Source: Rhodospirillum sp. UBA1311
GTDB lineage: Bacteria > Pseudomonadota > Alphaproteobacteria > Rhodospirillales > Rhodospirillaceae
DNA: 6,210 nucleotides
Assembly: GCA_002307145.1 (NCBI GenBank)
Contig: DBTR01000103.1
Span: 1-6,210, forward strand
Reading direction: 5' to 3'
Shown piece by piece: positions 1 to 5,351 of this stretch. Below the pieces are notes generated by a model, which saw nothing but the letters and a program-made list of their open reading frames with translations, made no database searches and had not been told where the DNA came from. A program made the position numbers and the translations under genes. Position 1 is the stretch's first letter; each line of letters opens with the position of its first letter.

Positions 1-111
1 ACGGCGCACACCGCCTACGGCACCTGCGGCGTCAAGGTCTGGATCTTCAAGGGCGAAATCATGGCCCACGATCCGATGGCCCAGGACAAGCGCGCGCAAG
101 AGCAGCGCTAA
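1..111 (+). CDS. rpsC: 30S ribosomal protein S3, C-terminal end (partial)
   Basis: Only the last 36 codons and the stop are present; the gene begins before the window. The visible peptide includes GVKVWIFKGEI followed by MAHDPMAQDKR, the typical end of the S3 C-terminal domain in alphaproteobacteria. S3 sits on the head of the 30S subunit near the mRNA entry channel and contributes to mRNA helicase activity. It lies 14 bases upstream of the L16 gene, as expected for rpsC-rplP in the S10 operon. The short charged tail (AQEQR) is a normal ending, so nothing suggests truncation at the 3' side. The identification rests on a short but very characteristic segment and on gene order. Confidence 0.95.
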   Translation, partial: TAHTAYGTCGVKVWIFKGEIMAHDPMAQDKRAQEQR

Positions 112-125
112 GAAGGGTAAGAGAG

Positions 126-548
126 ATGCTGAGTCCTAAGCGCACGAAGTTCCGCAAGCAGCACAAGGGTCGTATCCACGGCCTGGCCAAGGGCGGTTCT
201 GATTTGAATTTTGGGGCCTTTGGCCTCAAGGCCCTGGAGCCTGATCGCGTCACCGCGCGGCAGATCGAGGCGGCTCGCCGCGCGATCACCCGTCAGATGA
301 AGCGTCAGGGCCGGGTGTGGATCCGGGTCTTCCCCGATGTTCCGGTGACCGCGAAGCCGGCCGAAGTCCGTCAGGGCAAAGGTAAGGGTTCGGTGGAATT
401 CTGGGCCTGTCGGGTGAAGCCGGGCCGGATCATGTTTGAAGTCGACGGCGTGGCCGAAGACGTGGCGCGTCGGGCGTTCGAATTGGCCGCGGCCAAGCTC
501 CCGATCAAGACCCGCTTCGTTGCGCGTCTGTTTGCCGAGGAGGTCTAA
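126..548 (+). CDS. rplP: 50S ribosomal protein L16
   Basis: The product has 140 residues (E. coli has 136) and is the large-subunit protein that helps shape the A-site and peptidyl-transferase region and aids tRNA positioning. The N-terminus MLSPKRTKFRKQHKGR is the canonical L16 start, so ATG 126 is secure; AAGGG at 114-118 lies 7 bases upstream. Further L16 hallmarks are LTARQIEAARRA-like residues 42-53 (VTARQIEAARRA), WIRVFPD at 65-71, RQGKGKGSVEFW at 82-93 and AAAKLPIKT at 121-129. Arg82 aligns with the arginine that is hydroxylated in E. coli L16, and the next residue is Gln rather than the common Met. Whether it is modified here cannot be told. The gene is followed after 3 bases by rpmC, whose ribosome binding site lies inside the rplP 3' end. 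Confidence 0.98.
   Translation: MLSPKRTKFRKQHKGRIHGLAKGGSDLNFGAFGLKALEPDRVTARQIEAARRAITRQMKRQGRVWIRVFPDVPVTAKPAEVRQGKGKGSVEFWACRVKPGRIMFEVDGVAEDVARRAFELAAAKLPIKTRFVARLFAEEV
537..544 (+). promoter_or_regulatory. Ribosome binding site of rpmC inside the end of rplP
   Basis: GAGGAGGT matches the anti-Shine-Dalgarno sequence over 8 bases and ends 7 bases before the rpmC ATG at 552. It is read simultaneously as the last Glu-Glu-Val codons of L16. The arrangement fixes the rpmC start and implies that ribosomes finishing L16 are well placed to begin L29. Confidence 0.85.
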
Positions 549-551
549 GCC

Positions 552-758
552 ATGGCGAAGGCGGAAGAGCTGCGCGCAAAGTCGAACGACCAGCTTCTGG
601 AGCAACTCGTTGCCCTGAAGAAGGAACAGTTCAATATGCGGTTCCAGCGCGCCTCCGGGCAGCTGGAGAACACGGCCCGCGTGCGTCAGGTGCGTCGCGA
701 AATCGCGCGCATCAAGACGGTGATGGGCGCCAAAGCCGGAGAGGCCAAGAATGCCTAA
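552..758 (+). CDS. rpmC: 50S ribosomal protein L29
   Basis: This 68-residue protein is the small helical L29 of the large subunit, located near the polypeptide exit tunnel beside L23, in the area where SRP and trigger factor dock. It shows the family pattern: two long helices (about residues 3-33 and 39-58) joined by a short turn, with FNMRFQRASGQLEN at 27-40 and RVRQVRREIARIKT at 43-56. E. coli L29 has 63 residues; the difference is a short Ala/Lys-rich tail. The start at 552 is supported by a near-perfect Shine-Dalgarno sequence. Its last 8 bases overlap the beginning of rpsQ in another frame, so translation of the two is probably coupled. Confidence 0.98.
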   Translation: MAKAEELRAKSNDQLLEQLVALKKEQFNMRFQRASGQLENTARVRQVRREIARIKTVMGAKAGEAKNA

Positions 759-990
759 GCGTATCCTGCAAGGCGTGGTGGTCAGCGACTGCAACGACAA
801 GACCATCACGGTCAAGGTCGAACGGCGCTTCATGCACCCCGTCTATAAGAAGTTCATTCGGCGTAGCAAGAAGTACGCTGCTCACGACGAAAGCAATGCT
901 TTCAAGGTGGGCGATGTGGTTCGTATTCGCGAGTGCGCCCCGATTTCCCGGACCAAGACCTGGGAAGTCATGGCGGCGGATGCGGAATAA
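751..990 (+). CDS. rpsQ: 30S ribosomal protein S17
   Basis: The 79-residue product is S17, an early-binding OB-fold protein that contacts the 5' domain of 16S rRNA. Diagnostic segments are LQGVVVSDCNDKTITVKVER (6-25), HPVYKKFIRRSKKYAAHDE (29-47) and GDVVRIRECAPISRTKTW (54-71), the last being the S17 C-terminal signature. The ATG at 751 overlaps the last 8 bases of rpmC and is preceded by GGAGAGG at 738-744. In E. coli this is the last gene of the S10 operon; here a 36-base AT-rich gap separates it from rplN. Confidence 0.98.
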   Translation: MPKRILQGVVVSDCNDKTITVKVERRFMHPVYKKFIRRSKKYAAHDESNAFKVGDVVRIRECAPISRTKTWEVMAADAE

Positions 991-1026
991 GTTCGAATAT
1001 CTGTTTCAAGATAAAGGAAACGGTCC
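991..1026 (+). promoter_or_regulatory. AT-rich spacer at the S10/spc operon boundary, with rplN ribosome binding site
   Basis: This 36-base gap has 22 A/T bases, clearly richer in A/T than the coding DNA on both sides. It holds AAAGGA at 1013-1018, 8 bases before the rplN ATG, which is a good ribosome binding site. In E. coli the spc promoter lies between these same two genes. I looked for a sigma-70-type pair and found only weak pieces (TTCGAA at 992-997 and GATAAA at 1010-1015) with a 12-base spacer, too short for a standard promoter. No terminator hairpin is visible, so read-through from the S10 genes is likely. Promoter function is speculative; the ribosome binding site is solid. Confidence 0.35.
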
Positions 1027-1395
1027 ATGATTCAGATGCAAACCAACCTGGACGTTGCCGATAACTCGGGGGCGCGACGGGTGCAGTGCATCAAGGTGCT
1101 TGGCGGCGCCAAGCGCCGGTTCGCCTCCGTCGGTGACATCATCGTGGTGTCGGTGAAGGATGCGATCCCGCGCGGTCGCGTCAAGAAGGGCGATGTGCAC
1201 CGCGCTGTCATCGTGCGTACGGCGAAGGAAGTTCGCCGCGCCGACGGGAGCGTCATTCGTTTCGACCGCAACGCGGCGGTTCTGATCAACAAGCAGAACG
1301 AGCCGATCGGCACGCGTATCTTCGGCCCCGTGGTTCGCGAACTCCGCGCCAAGGGTTACATGAAGATCATTTCTCTGTCGCCGGAGGTGTTGTGA
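1027..1395 (+). CDS. rplN: 50S ribosomal protein L14
   Basis: The 122-residue protein is L14, which sits at the subunit interface, forms an intersubunit bridge with 16S rRNA, and is the docking site of the silencing factor RsfS in many bacteria. The family features are MIQMQTNLDVADNSGARRV at the start, CIKVLGGAKRRFASVGDIIV (21-40), an RGRVKKGDVHRAVIVRT block (49-65) and GTRIFGPVVRELR (95-107). The length is one residue below E. coli L14. ATG 1027 gives the canonical N-terminus. The stop codon TGA at 1393-1395 shares its last base with the ATG of rplX, which suggests termination-reinitiation coupling. Confidence 0.98.
   Translation: MIQMQTNLDVADNSGARRVQCIKVLGGAKRRFASVGDIIVVSVKDAIPRGRVKKGDVHRAVIVRTAKEVRRADGSVIRFDRNAAVLINKQNEPIGTRIFGPVVRELRAKGYMKIISLSPEVL
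1383..1387 (+). promoter_or_regulatory. Ribosome binding site deciding the rplX start
   Basis: GGAGG ends 7 bases before ATG 1395. An in-frame GTG at 1392 would give one extra residue but would leave only 4 bases of spacing. The ATG is therefore preferred, and it gives the usual M-x-A-A-K-I N-terminus of L24. Confidence 0.75.
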
Positions 1396-1715
1396 TGTCG
1401 GCTGCGAAGATCAAAAAGGGCGACTACGTCGTCGTCCTGACCGGTCGCGACAAGGGCAAGAAGGGCGAAGTGATTCGCTCGCTCCCGACCGCTGACCGCG
1501 TCGTCGTGCAGGGCGTCAATCTCGTCAAGCGTCATACGCGCCCGACTCAAATGTCCGCCGGTGGCATCGTGGAAAAGGAAGCGACGATTCACGTTTCCAA
1601 CGTCGCGCATGTCGATCCGAAGGACGGCAAGCCGACCCGCGTCGGTTTCAAGACTCTCGAAGACGGCCGAAAGGTTCGCGTTGCGAAGCTTTCCGGCGAA
1701 GTCCTCGACAAGTAA
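1395..1715 (+). CDS. rplX: 50S ribosomal protein L24
   Basis: The 106-residue product is L24, an assembly initiator that binds the 5' end region of 23S rRNA and lies near the exit tunnel. It starts MSAAKIKKGD and carries a KOW motif at about residues 6-30, with VVVLTGRDKGKKGEV at 12-26. VQGVNLVKRHTRPTQ (38-52) and GGIVEKEATIHVSNV (56-70) are the other conserved L24 blocks. ATG 1395 is chosen over the in-frame GTG at 1392 because of the GGAGG spacing and the family N-terminus. The start overlaps the rplN stop by one base. The following gap to rplE is 13 bases. Confidence 0.97.
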   Translation: MSAAKIKKGDYVVVLTGRDKGKKGEVIRSLPTADRVVVQGVNLVKRHTRPTQMSAGGIVEKEATIHVSNVAHVDPKDGKPTRVGFKTLEDGRKVRVAKLSGEVLDK

Positions 1716-1728
1716 GGGGGCGGGTTTT

Positions 1729-2271
1729 ATGGCTGCTCGTTTGCGCGAATATTACGATAACGTGATTCGCAAGGAATTGCAGGACAAGTTCGGTTACGAC
1801 AACCCGATGATGTTGCCGAAGCTGGACAAGATCGTCCTCAACATGGGCGTCGGTGACGCCGTCAACGACCAGAAGAAGGTCCAGGGCGCGGTCAAGGAAA
1901 TGACCATGATCGCTGGCCAGAAGCCGGTCGTGACCAAGGCCCGGGTTTCGGTTGCGACGTTCAAGCTGCGTGAAGGCATGTCGATCGGCTGCAAGGTCAC
2001 GCTGCGGAAAGACCGCATGTACGAGTTCCTGGATCGCCTGGTGAACATCGCCCTGCCGCGTGTCCGCGATTTTCGCGGCATCCGCGGCAAGTGCTTCGAC
2101 GGTCGCGGCAATTTCGCGTTCGGTTTGAAGGAACAGATCGTGTTCCCGGAAATCGAATACGACCAGGTCGATACCGTGCGTGGCATGGACATCATCATTT
2201 GTACGACGGCGCGAACCGACGAGGAAGCCAAGGCGCTCCTCACCGGCTTCAACGTGCCGTTCGCCAAATAA
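1729..2271 (+). CDS. rplE: 50S ribosomal protein L5
   Basis: The 180-residue protein is L5, which with L18 and 5S rRNA forms the central protuberance and contacts P-site tRNA and S13. It shows LPKLDKIVLNMGVGDA (29-44), GCKVTLRKDRMYEFLDRL (87-104), NIALPRVRDFRG (106-117) and GLKEQIVFPEIEYD (132-145), all typical of L5. The frame stays open upstream of the ATG, but ATG 1729 gives the usual length (E. coli 179) and follows a G-rich stretch, GGGGGCGGG, at 1716-1724. Residue 73 is Val in KARVSVATFK where L5 proteins usually have Lys or Arg. In E. coli the S8 repressor acts on mRNA around this start; I see no clear copy of the S8 binding helix in the 13-base gap. Confidence 0.98.
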   Translation: MAARLREYYDNVIRKELQDKFGYDNPMMLPKLDKIVLNMGVGDAVNDQKKVQGAVKEMTMIAGQKPVVTKARVSVATFKLREGMSIGCKVTLRKDRMYEFLDRLVNIALPRVRDFRGIRGKCFDGRGNFAFGLKEQIVFPEIEYDQVDTVRGMDIIICTTARTDEEAKALLTGFNVPFAK

Positions 2272-2287
2272 GGGCGGGAGAGCAACC

Positions 2288-2593
2288 ATGGCGAAAACCA
2301 GTGCTGTCGAGCGCAACAAGAAGCGCATTCGTATGGCGGCTTCGGCCGCCGGGCGCCGGGCGCGTCTGAAGGCCATCGTGATGAATCGCGAGACCTCGCC
2401 CGAGGATCGTTTCGAAGCGACCCTGAAGCTGGCCGAAGTGGCGCGCAATTCCGCGCCGGTTCGTCAGCGCAACCGCTGCGATCTGACCGGTCGTCCGCGC
2501 GGTACCTACCGCAAGTTCAAACTGGGCCGCGTTATGCTCCGTGATCTCGCCTCGTTCGGCCAGATCCCGGGCATGACGAAGTCCAGCTGGTAA
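2288..2593 (+). CDS. rpsN: 30S ribosomal protein S14, long zinc-free form
   Basis: The product has 101 residues, the same as E. coli S14, and belongs to the head of the 30S subunit beside S3 and S10. Conserved parts are AKTSAVERNKKR at the start, RNSAPVRQRNRCDLTGRPRG (53-72) and the C-terminus GQIPGMTKSSW. Only one cysteine (Cys64) is present, so the zinc-binding pair of CxxC motifs found in the short S14 type is absent. This is the zinc-independent form normal for proteobacteria. ATG 2288, preceded by GGGAGAG at 2276-2282, gives the family start even though the frame is open further upstream into rplE. Confidence 0.98.
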   Translation: MAKTSAVERNKKRIRMAASAAGRRARLKAIVMNRETSPEDRFEATLKLAEVARNSAPVRQRNRCDLTGRPRGTYRKFKLGRVMLRDLASFGQIPGMTKSSW

Positions 2594-2606
2594 GGGGGGC
2601 GCATCC

Positions 2607-3005
2607 ATGTCGATGTCAGATCCTTTGGGCGATATGCTCACCCGTATCCGTAACGGCCAGCGCGCGCGCAAGTCGTCGGTTGCGGCTCCGGCCTCGCGGT
2701 TCCGCAAGAGCGTCCTCGACGTTCTGGTGCGCGAAGGCTACATCCGCGGCTATGAAGAGCTCGAAGTCCGCAAGGGCATCAGCGAGCTGCGGATCGAGCT
2801 GAAGTACCACGAAGGCGAGCCGGTGATTTCGCAGATCGCTCGCGTTTCGACCCCCGGCCGTCGGGTTTATTCCGGCGCCAAGAGCCTGCCGCGCGTCTAC
2901 AACGGCTTGGGGATCTCGATCCTCTCCACGCCGAGCGGCGTGATGTCGGACTTCGAAGCCAGGCAGGCGAATGTCGGCGGCGAAGTCTTGTGCAAGGTGT
3001 TCTAA
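2607..3005 (+). CDS. rpsH: 30S ribosomal protein S8
   Basis: This 132-residue protein is S8, a primary 16S rRNA binder in the central domain; in E. coli it is also the translational repressor of the spc operon. It shows DPLGDMLTRIRNGQ (5-18), SRFRKSVLDVLVREGYI (30-46), and a C-terminal GISILSTPSGVMSDFEARQ (102-120) ending in GGEVLCKVF, which carries the S8 signature. ATG 2607 is preferred to the in-frame ATG at 2613 because alphaproteobacterial S8 often begins MSMSDP and because GGGGGG at 2594-2599 is well spaced from it. Whether this S8 also controls its operon cannot be read from the sequence. Confidence 0.98.
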   Translation: MSMSDPLGDMLTRIRNGQRARKSSVAAPASRFRKSVLDVLVREGYIRGYEELEVRKGISELRIELKYHEGEPVISQIARVSTPGRRVYSGAKSLPRVYNGLGISILSTPSGVMSDFEARQANVGGEVLCKVF

Positions 3006-3018
3006 GGAAGGGACAGTC

Positions 3019-3552
3019 ATGTCGCGAGTTGGCAAATATCCGGTCGTCGTGCCGGCCGGCGTGACGGTCTCTGTCGATGGGCAGACCGTGCACGCGAAAG
3101 GTAAGTTCGGCGAGCTGTCCTTCCACGTCGTCAAGGACGTGGAAGTGAAGCTCGAAGACGGTAAGGTTGTGGTGACGCCGCAGGGCAACGAAAAGTTTGC
3201 CCGGGCGATGTGGGGCACTGCCCGCGCTCGGATCAACAACATGGTCAAGGGCGTCGGCGAAGGCTTCACCAAGAAGCTGGATATCGTTGGCGTGGGCTAT
3301 CGTGCGGCGGTTCAGGGTCGGACCCTGAAGCTGGCGCTCGGTTTCTCCCATGACGTCGATTTCCCGATCCCGGAAGGCATCGACATTAAATGTCCGCAGC
3401 CGACCCAGATCGAGATCTCGGGCAACGATAAGCAGCGTGTCGGGCAGGTCGCCGCTGAAATCCGGGCATATCGCTCGCCGGAGCCCTACAAGGGCAAGGG
3501 CGTGAAGTACTCGGACGAGAAGATCCTGCGCAAGGAAGGCAAGAAGAAGTAA
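3019..3552 (+). CDS. rplF: 50S ribosomal protein L6
   Basis: The product has 177 residues, the same length as E. coli L6. It is built from two similar alpha/beta domains, about residues 1-82 and 83-177, and binds 23S rRNA near the sarcin-ricin loop and the factor-binding site. Family markers are MSRVGKYPVVVPAGV (1-15), GTARARINNMVKGVGEGF (66-83), LDIVGVGYRA (87-96) and the C-terminal signature EPYKGKGVKYSDE (155-167) followed by a lysine-rich tail. ATG 3019 follows AAGGAAGGGA at 3004-3013. The reading frame is open upstream into rpsH, but the canonical N-terminus fixes the start. Confidence 0.98.
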   Translation: MSRVGKYPVVVPAGVTVSVDGQTVHAKGKFGELSFHVVKDVEVKLEDGKVVVTPQGNEKFARAMWGTARARINNMVKGVGEGFTKKLDIVGVGYRAAVQGRTLKLALGFSHDVDFPIPEGIDIKCPQPTQIEISGNDKQRVGQVAAEIRAYRSPEPYKGKGVKYSDEKILRKEGKKK

Positions 3553-3562
3553 GGGCTTTATC

Positions 3563-3925
3563 ATGAAGACGGCAAAACAACTATTTGATCGCCGCAAGGC
3601 CCGGACTCGCTGGACCCTGCGCAAGAAGACCGCCGGTCGGCCGCGCCTGTCCGTGCATCGCACCAACGTGCACATGTACGCCCAGGTGATCGACGACGTG
3701 AACGGCGTGACCCTGGCATCGGCTTCGACGCTCGATGCATCCCTGCGCGAAGCGCTGGCCAACACCTCCGACAAGGCTGCGGCCGAAGCGGTGGGCAAGC
3801 TCATCGCAGAGCGGGCCAAGGCGGCGGGCGTGGTCGACGTGGTCTTCGACCGCGGCGGCTACATGTTCCATGGCCGGGTGAAGGCCCTGGCCGACGCCGC
3901 CCGCGAAGGCGGACTGCAGTTCTGA
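3563..3925 (+). CDS. rplR: 50S ribosomal protein L18
   Basis: The 120-residue protein (E. coli 117) is L18, which binds 5S rRNA together with L5 and anchors it in the central protuberance. It has a basic N-terminus (residues 9-28, rich in Arg and Lys), GRPRLSVHRTNVHMYAQVID (25-44), and the nearly invariant C-terminal end VVFDRGGYMFHGRVKALADA (93-112) finishing in GLQF. ATG 3563 lies 7 bases after AGGG at 3552-3555, and the gap from rplF is 10 bases. It is in its standard place between rplF and rpsE. Confidence 0.98.
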   Translation: MKTAKQLFDRRKARTRWTLRKKTAGRPRLSVHRTNVHMYAQVIDDVNGVTLASASTLDASLREALANTSDKAAAEAVGKLIAERAKAAGVVDVVFDRGGYMFHGRVKALADAAREGGLQF

Positions 3926-3939
3926 GGGGATGAAGAAGT

Positions 3940-4512
3940 ATGGCTCGTAATCCGAATTCCGAACGTCGTCCGCAAAAGGGTGGACCCGATCGTGAGCGCG
4001 ACGATGAGTTCGTCGACAAGCTCGTCCACATCAATCGCGTGGCCAAGGTGGTCAAGGGCGGACGTCGGTTCTCGTTCGCGGCGTTGGTGGTGGTCGGCGA
4101 CCAGAAGGGCCGCGTCGGTTATGGCACCGGCAAGGCTCGCGAAGTGCCGGAAGCCATCCGTAAGGCCACCGAGCAGGCGAAGCGCGGCATGATCCGCGTG
4201 CCGCTGCGCGAAGGCCGTACGCTGCACCATGACATTCATGGTCACTTCGGCGCGGGTCGCGTCATCCTCCGTTCGGCCGAACCCGGTACCGGGATCATCG
4301 CCGGCGGCCCGATGCGCGCGATCTTCGAAACCATGGGCGTGCAGGACGTGGTGGCGAAGTCCACCGGCACCGCCAATGCGCACAACATGATCAAGGCGAC
4401 CTTCGACGCTTTGTCCCTGCTGAATTCGCCCCGCATGGTCGCGAACAAGCGTGGCAAGAAGGTTGGCGACATCGTCGGCCGCCGCGACGGCATCGCCGCG
4501 GTGAAGGAGTAA
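3940..4512 (+). CDS. rpsE: 30S ribosomal protein S5
   Basis: The 190-residue product is S5, which sits at the mRNA entry side of the 30S subunit and affects decoding accuracy. The N-terminal dsRBD-like domain spans about residues 22-92, with HINRVAKVVKGGRRFSFAAL (30-49) containing the loop linked to spectinomycin resistance in other bacteria, and GRVGYGTGKAREVPEAI (57-73). The C-terminal domain has APGTGIIAGG-like residues (AEPGTGIIAGGPMRAIFE, 113-130) and KSTGTANAHNMIKATFDAL (140-158). The spectinomycin-loop residues look wild type. It is longer than E. coli S5 (167) owing to a charged, probably disordered N-terminal extension of about 20 residues and a longer C-terminus, which is common in alphaproteobacteria. 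GAGGGG at 3924-3929 and GAAGAAG just before the ATG are both possible ribosome binding sites. Confidence 0.98.
   Translation: MARNPNSERRPQKGGPDRERDDEFVDKLVHINRVAKVVKGGRRFSFAALVVVGDQKGRVGYGTGKAREVPEAIRKATEQAKRGMIRVPLREGRTLHHDIHGHFGAGRVILRSAEPGTGIIAGGPMRAIFETMGVQDVVAKSTGTANAHNMIKATFDALSLLNSPRMVANKRGKKVGDIVGRRDGIAAVKE
4504..4509 (+). promoter_or_regulatory. Ribosome binding site of rpmD inside the end of rpsE
   Basis: AAGGAG forms the last two codons of rpsE (Lys-Glu) and ends 9 bases before the rpmD ATG at 4519. This supports the rpmD start and coupling between S5 and L30 synthesis. Confidence 0.8.
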
Positions 4513-4518
4513 GAACCG

Positions 4519-4704
4519 ATGACCGATAAGACGATCAAGGTCACGCAGACCGGTAGCCCGATCGGACGCAAGTCCGATCAGCGCGCCACGCTGGTGGGCC
4601 TGGGGCTCAACAAGATGCATCGCACCCGTGAGCTGGAAGACACTCCGTCGGTGCGCGGCATGATCAACAAGGTCCACCACCTGGTTAAGGTGGAAGAGGC
4701 CTAA
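4519..4704 (+). CDS. rpmD: 50S ribosomal protein L30
   Basis: The 61-residue protein is L30, a small large-subunit protein with a ferredoxin-like fold. It shows IKVTQTGSPIGRKSDQRATL (6-25), GLGLNKMHRTRELEDTPSVR (27-46), and MINKVHHLVKVEE (48-60), all standard for bacterial L30 (59 residues in E. coli). The gene follows rpsE by 6 bases and precedes rplO by 26. L30 is missing from some bacterial lineages, so its presence here fits a proteobacterium. Confidence 0.98.
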   Translation: MTDKTIKVTQTGSPIGRKSDQRATLVGLGLNKMHRTRELEDTPSVRGMINKVHHLVKVEEA

Positions 4705-4730
4705 GGGCATCGATTGGAAGGTCTACGGCT

Positions 4731-5219
4731 ATGAAACTTAACCAAATCACCGACAACGAAGGCGCGCGCAAGTCGCGCACCCGCGTTGGCCGGGGCATTG
4801 GCTGCACCAAGGGCAAGACCTGCGGCCGTGGCGTCAAGGGGCAGACTTCCCGCTCCGGCGTCGCGATCAACGGCTTCGAAGGCGGCCAGATGCCGATCTA
4901 CCGGCGTCTGCCGAAGCGCGGCTTCAAGAACGTGAACAGCTCGAACTTCGTCGTCCTCACCGTTGAGCGTCTGCAGCAGGCGATCACCGGCGGTCGTCTC
5001 GATCTCGCGCAGCCGATCACCGGCGCGGCCTTGAAGGCTGCCGGCGTGGTCCACAAGACCCTCGACGGTCTGCGTCTGATCGGCACCGGCGAACTGTCGG
5101 CCAAGGTCACGATCGAAGTCGCCGGCGCCACGCCGGGTGCGATCGCCTCCGTCGAGAAGGCCGGTGGCTCCGTCACCGTCCTCGCTCCGGCGAAGGAAGA
5201 GGCTTCGGCCGAGGGCTGA
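4731..5219 (+). CDS. rplO: 50S ribosomal protein L15
   Basis: The 162-residue product is L15, a late-assembly large-subunit protein whose long extended N-terminal region threads into 23S rRNA and whose globular C-terminal domain lies on the surface. The N-terminal part carries RVGRGIGCTKGKTCGRGVKG (18-37) and GFEGGQMPIYRRLPKRGFKN (49-68), the L15 hallmark. The C-terminal domain includes LKAAGVVHKTLDGLRLIGTG (103-122) and ends with an acidic, Ala-rich tail (KEEASAEG). It is longer than E. coli L15 (144). Cys25 and Cys31 stand where L15 usually has Ser/Gly and Gly/Ala, respectively. GGAAGG at 4716-4721 precedes ATG 4731 by 9 bases. After its stop comes the only long intergenic region of the window. 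Confidence 0.98.
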   Translation: MKLNQITDNEGARKSRTRVGRGIGCTKGKTCGRGVKGQTSRSGVAINGFEGGQMPIYRRLPKRGFKNVNSSNFVVLTVERLQQAITGGRLDLAQPITGAALKAAGVVHKTLDGLRLIGTGELSAKVTIEVAGATPGAIASVEKAGGSVTVLAPAKEEASAEG

Positions 5220-5234
5220 TTGCCCGCACGAACT

Positions 5235-5268
5235 GACGGGCTCCGGCGGACAACCGCCGGAGCCGGTC
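5235..5268 (+). terminator. Strong GC-rich hairpin after rplO (possible attenuator or weak terminator)
   Basis: GGCTCCGGCGG at 5239-5249 pairs perfectly with CCGCCGGAGCC at 5254-5264 across a 4-base loop ACAA. Beyond a single G-G mismatch (5238/5265) three more pairs form (GAC 5235-5237 with GTC 5266-5268). It begins 15 bases after the rplO stop. Only three T residues follow (5270-5272), so it is a poor match to a full intrinsic terminator. Partial termination, mRNA 3'-end protection of the ribosomal-protein part, or an RNA processing site are all possible. The structure is plain in the sequence; its role is inference. Confidence 0.6.
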
Positions 5269-5301
5269 GTTTCCGCCGTCGCGTTTCGAAAGACCGCGTT
5301 C

Positions 5302-5318
5302 GCGGCTTTTCGAGCCGC
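5302..5318 (+). promoter_or_regulatory. Second small hairpin in the secY leader
   Basis: GCGGCT at 5302-5307 pairs with AGCCGC at 5313-5318 around the loop TTTCG. The left arm can alternatively pair with CCGC at 5294-5297 (loop GTTC), so two structures compete. It lies 33 bases before the secY ATG. Six-pair stems occur by chance in GC-rich DNA, so a regulatory role is only a suggestion. The rest of 5269-5351 holds no convincing promoter and no reading frame that I believe. Confidence 0.3.
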
Positions 5319-5351
5319 ATCACTTGCATTTTGTAACCGGGGTCTCCGCTC

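Noticed and set aside
91..100. Recurring CGCGCGCAAG-like strings (also near 2661 and 4763)
   Set aside because: They encode Arg/Ala-Arg-Lys in basic ribosomal proteins with GC-rich codons; there is no shared flanking sequence that would suggest a repeat element.
1716..1728. S8 translational operator before rplE, as in E. coli
   Set aside because: The 13-base gap is only a G-rich run followed by TTTT, and I could not see a helix resembling the S8 site of 16S rRNA around the rplE start.
1648..2448. Minus-strand open frame of 266 codons opposite rplX, rplE and rpsN
   Set aside because: It is an antisense shadow of three conserved ribosomal genes, with a His/Asp/Arg-rich composition and no motif.
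2779..3819. Minus-strand open frame of 346 codons opposite rpsH, rplF and rplR
   Set aside because: It spans three conserved genes on the other strand, has low-complexity Arg/Ser-rich ends and no family resemblance.
3930..3950. Six-codon reading frame (MKKYGS) overlapping the rpsE start codon
   Set aside because: The purine-rich GAGGGG abuts its ATG with no spacing, so efficient initiation is unlikely, and the same purines serve rpsE; it looks like a by-product of the ribosome binding site.
5320..5351. Possible promoter before secY (TTGCAT at 5324-5329, TTGTAA at 5331-5336)
   Set aside because: The two elements are almost adjacent and neither has a partner at 16-18 bases, so they do not form a sigma-70-type promoter.
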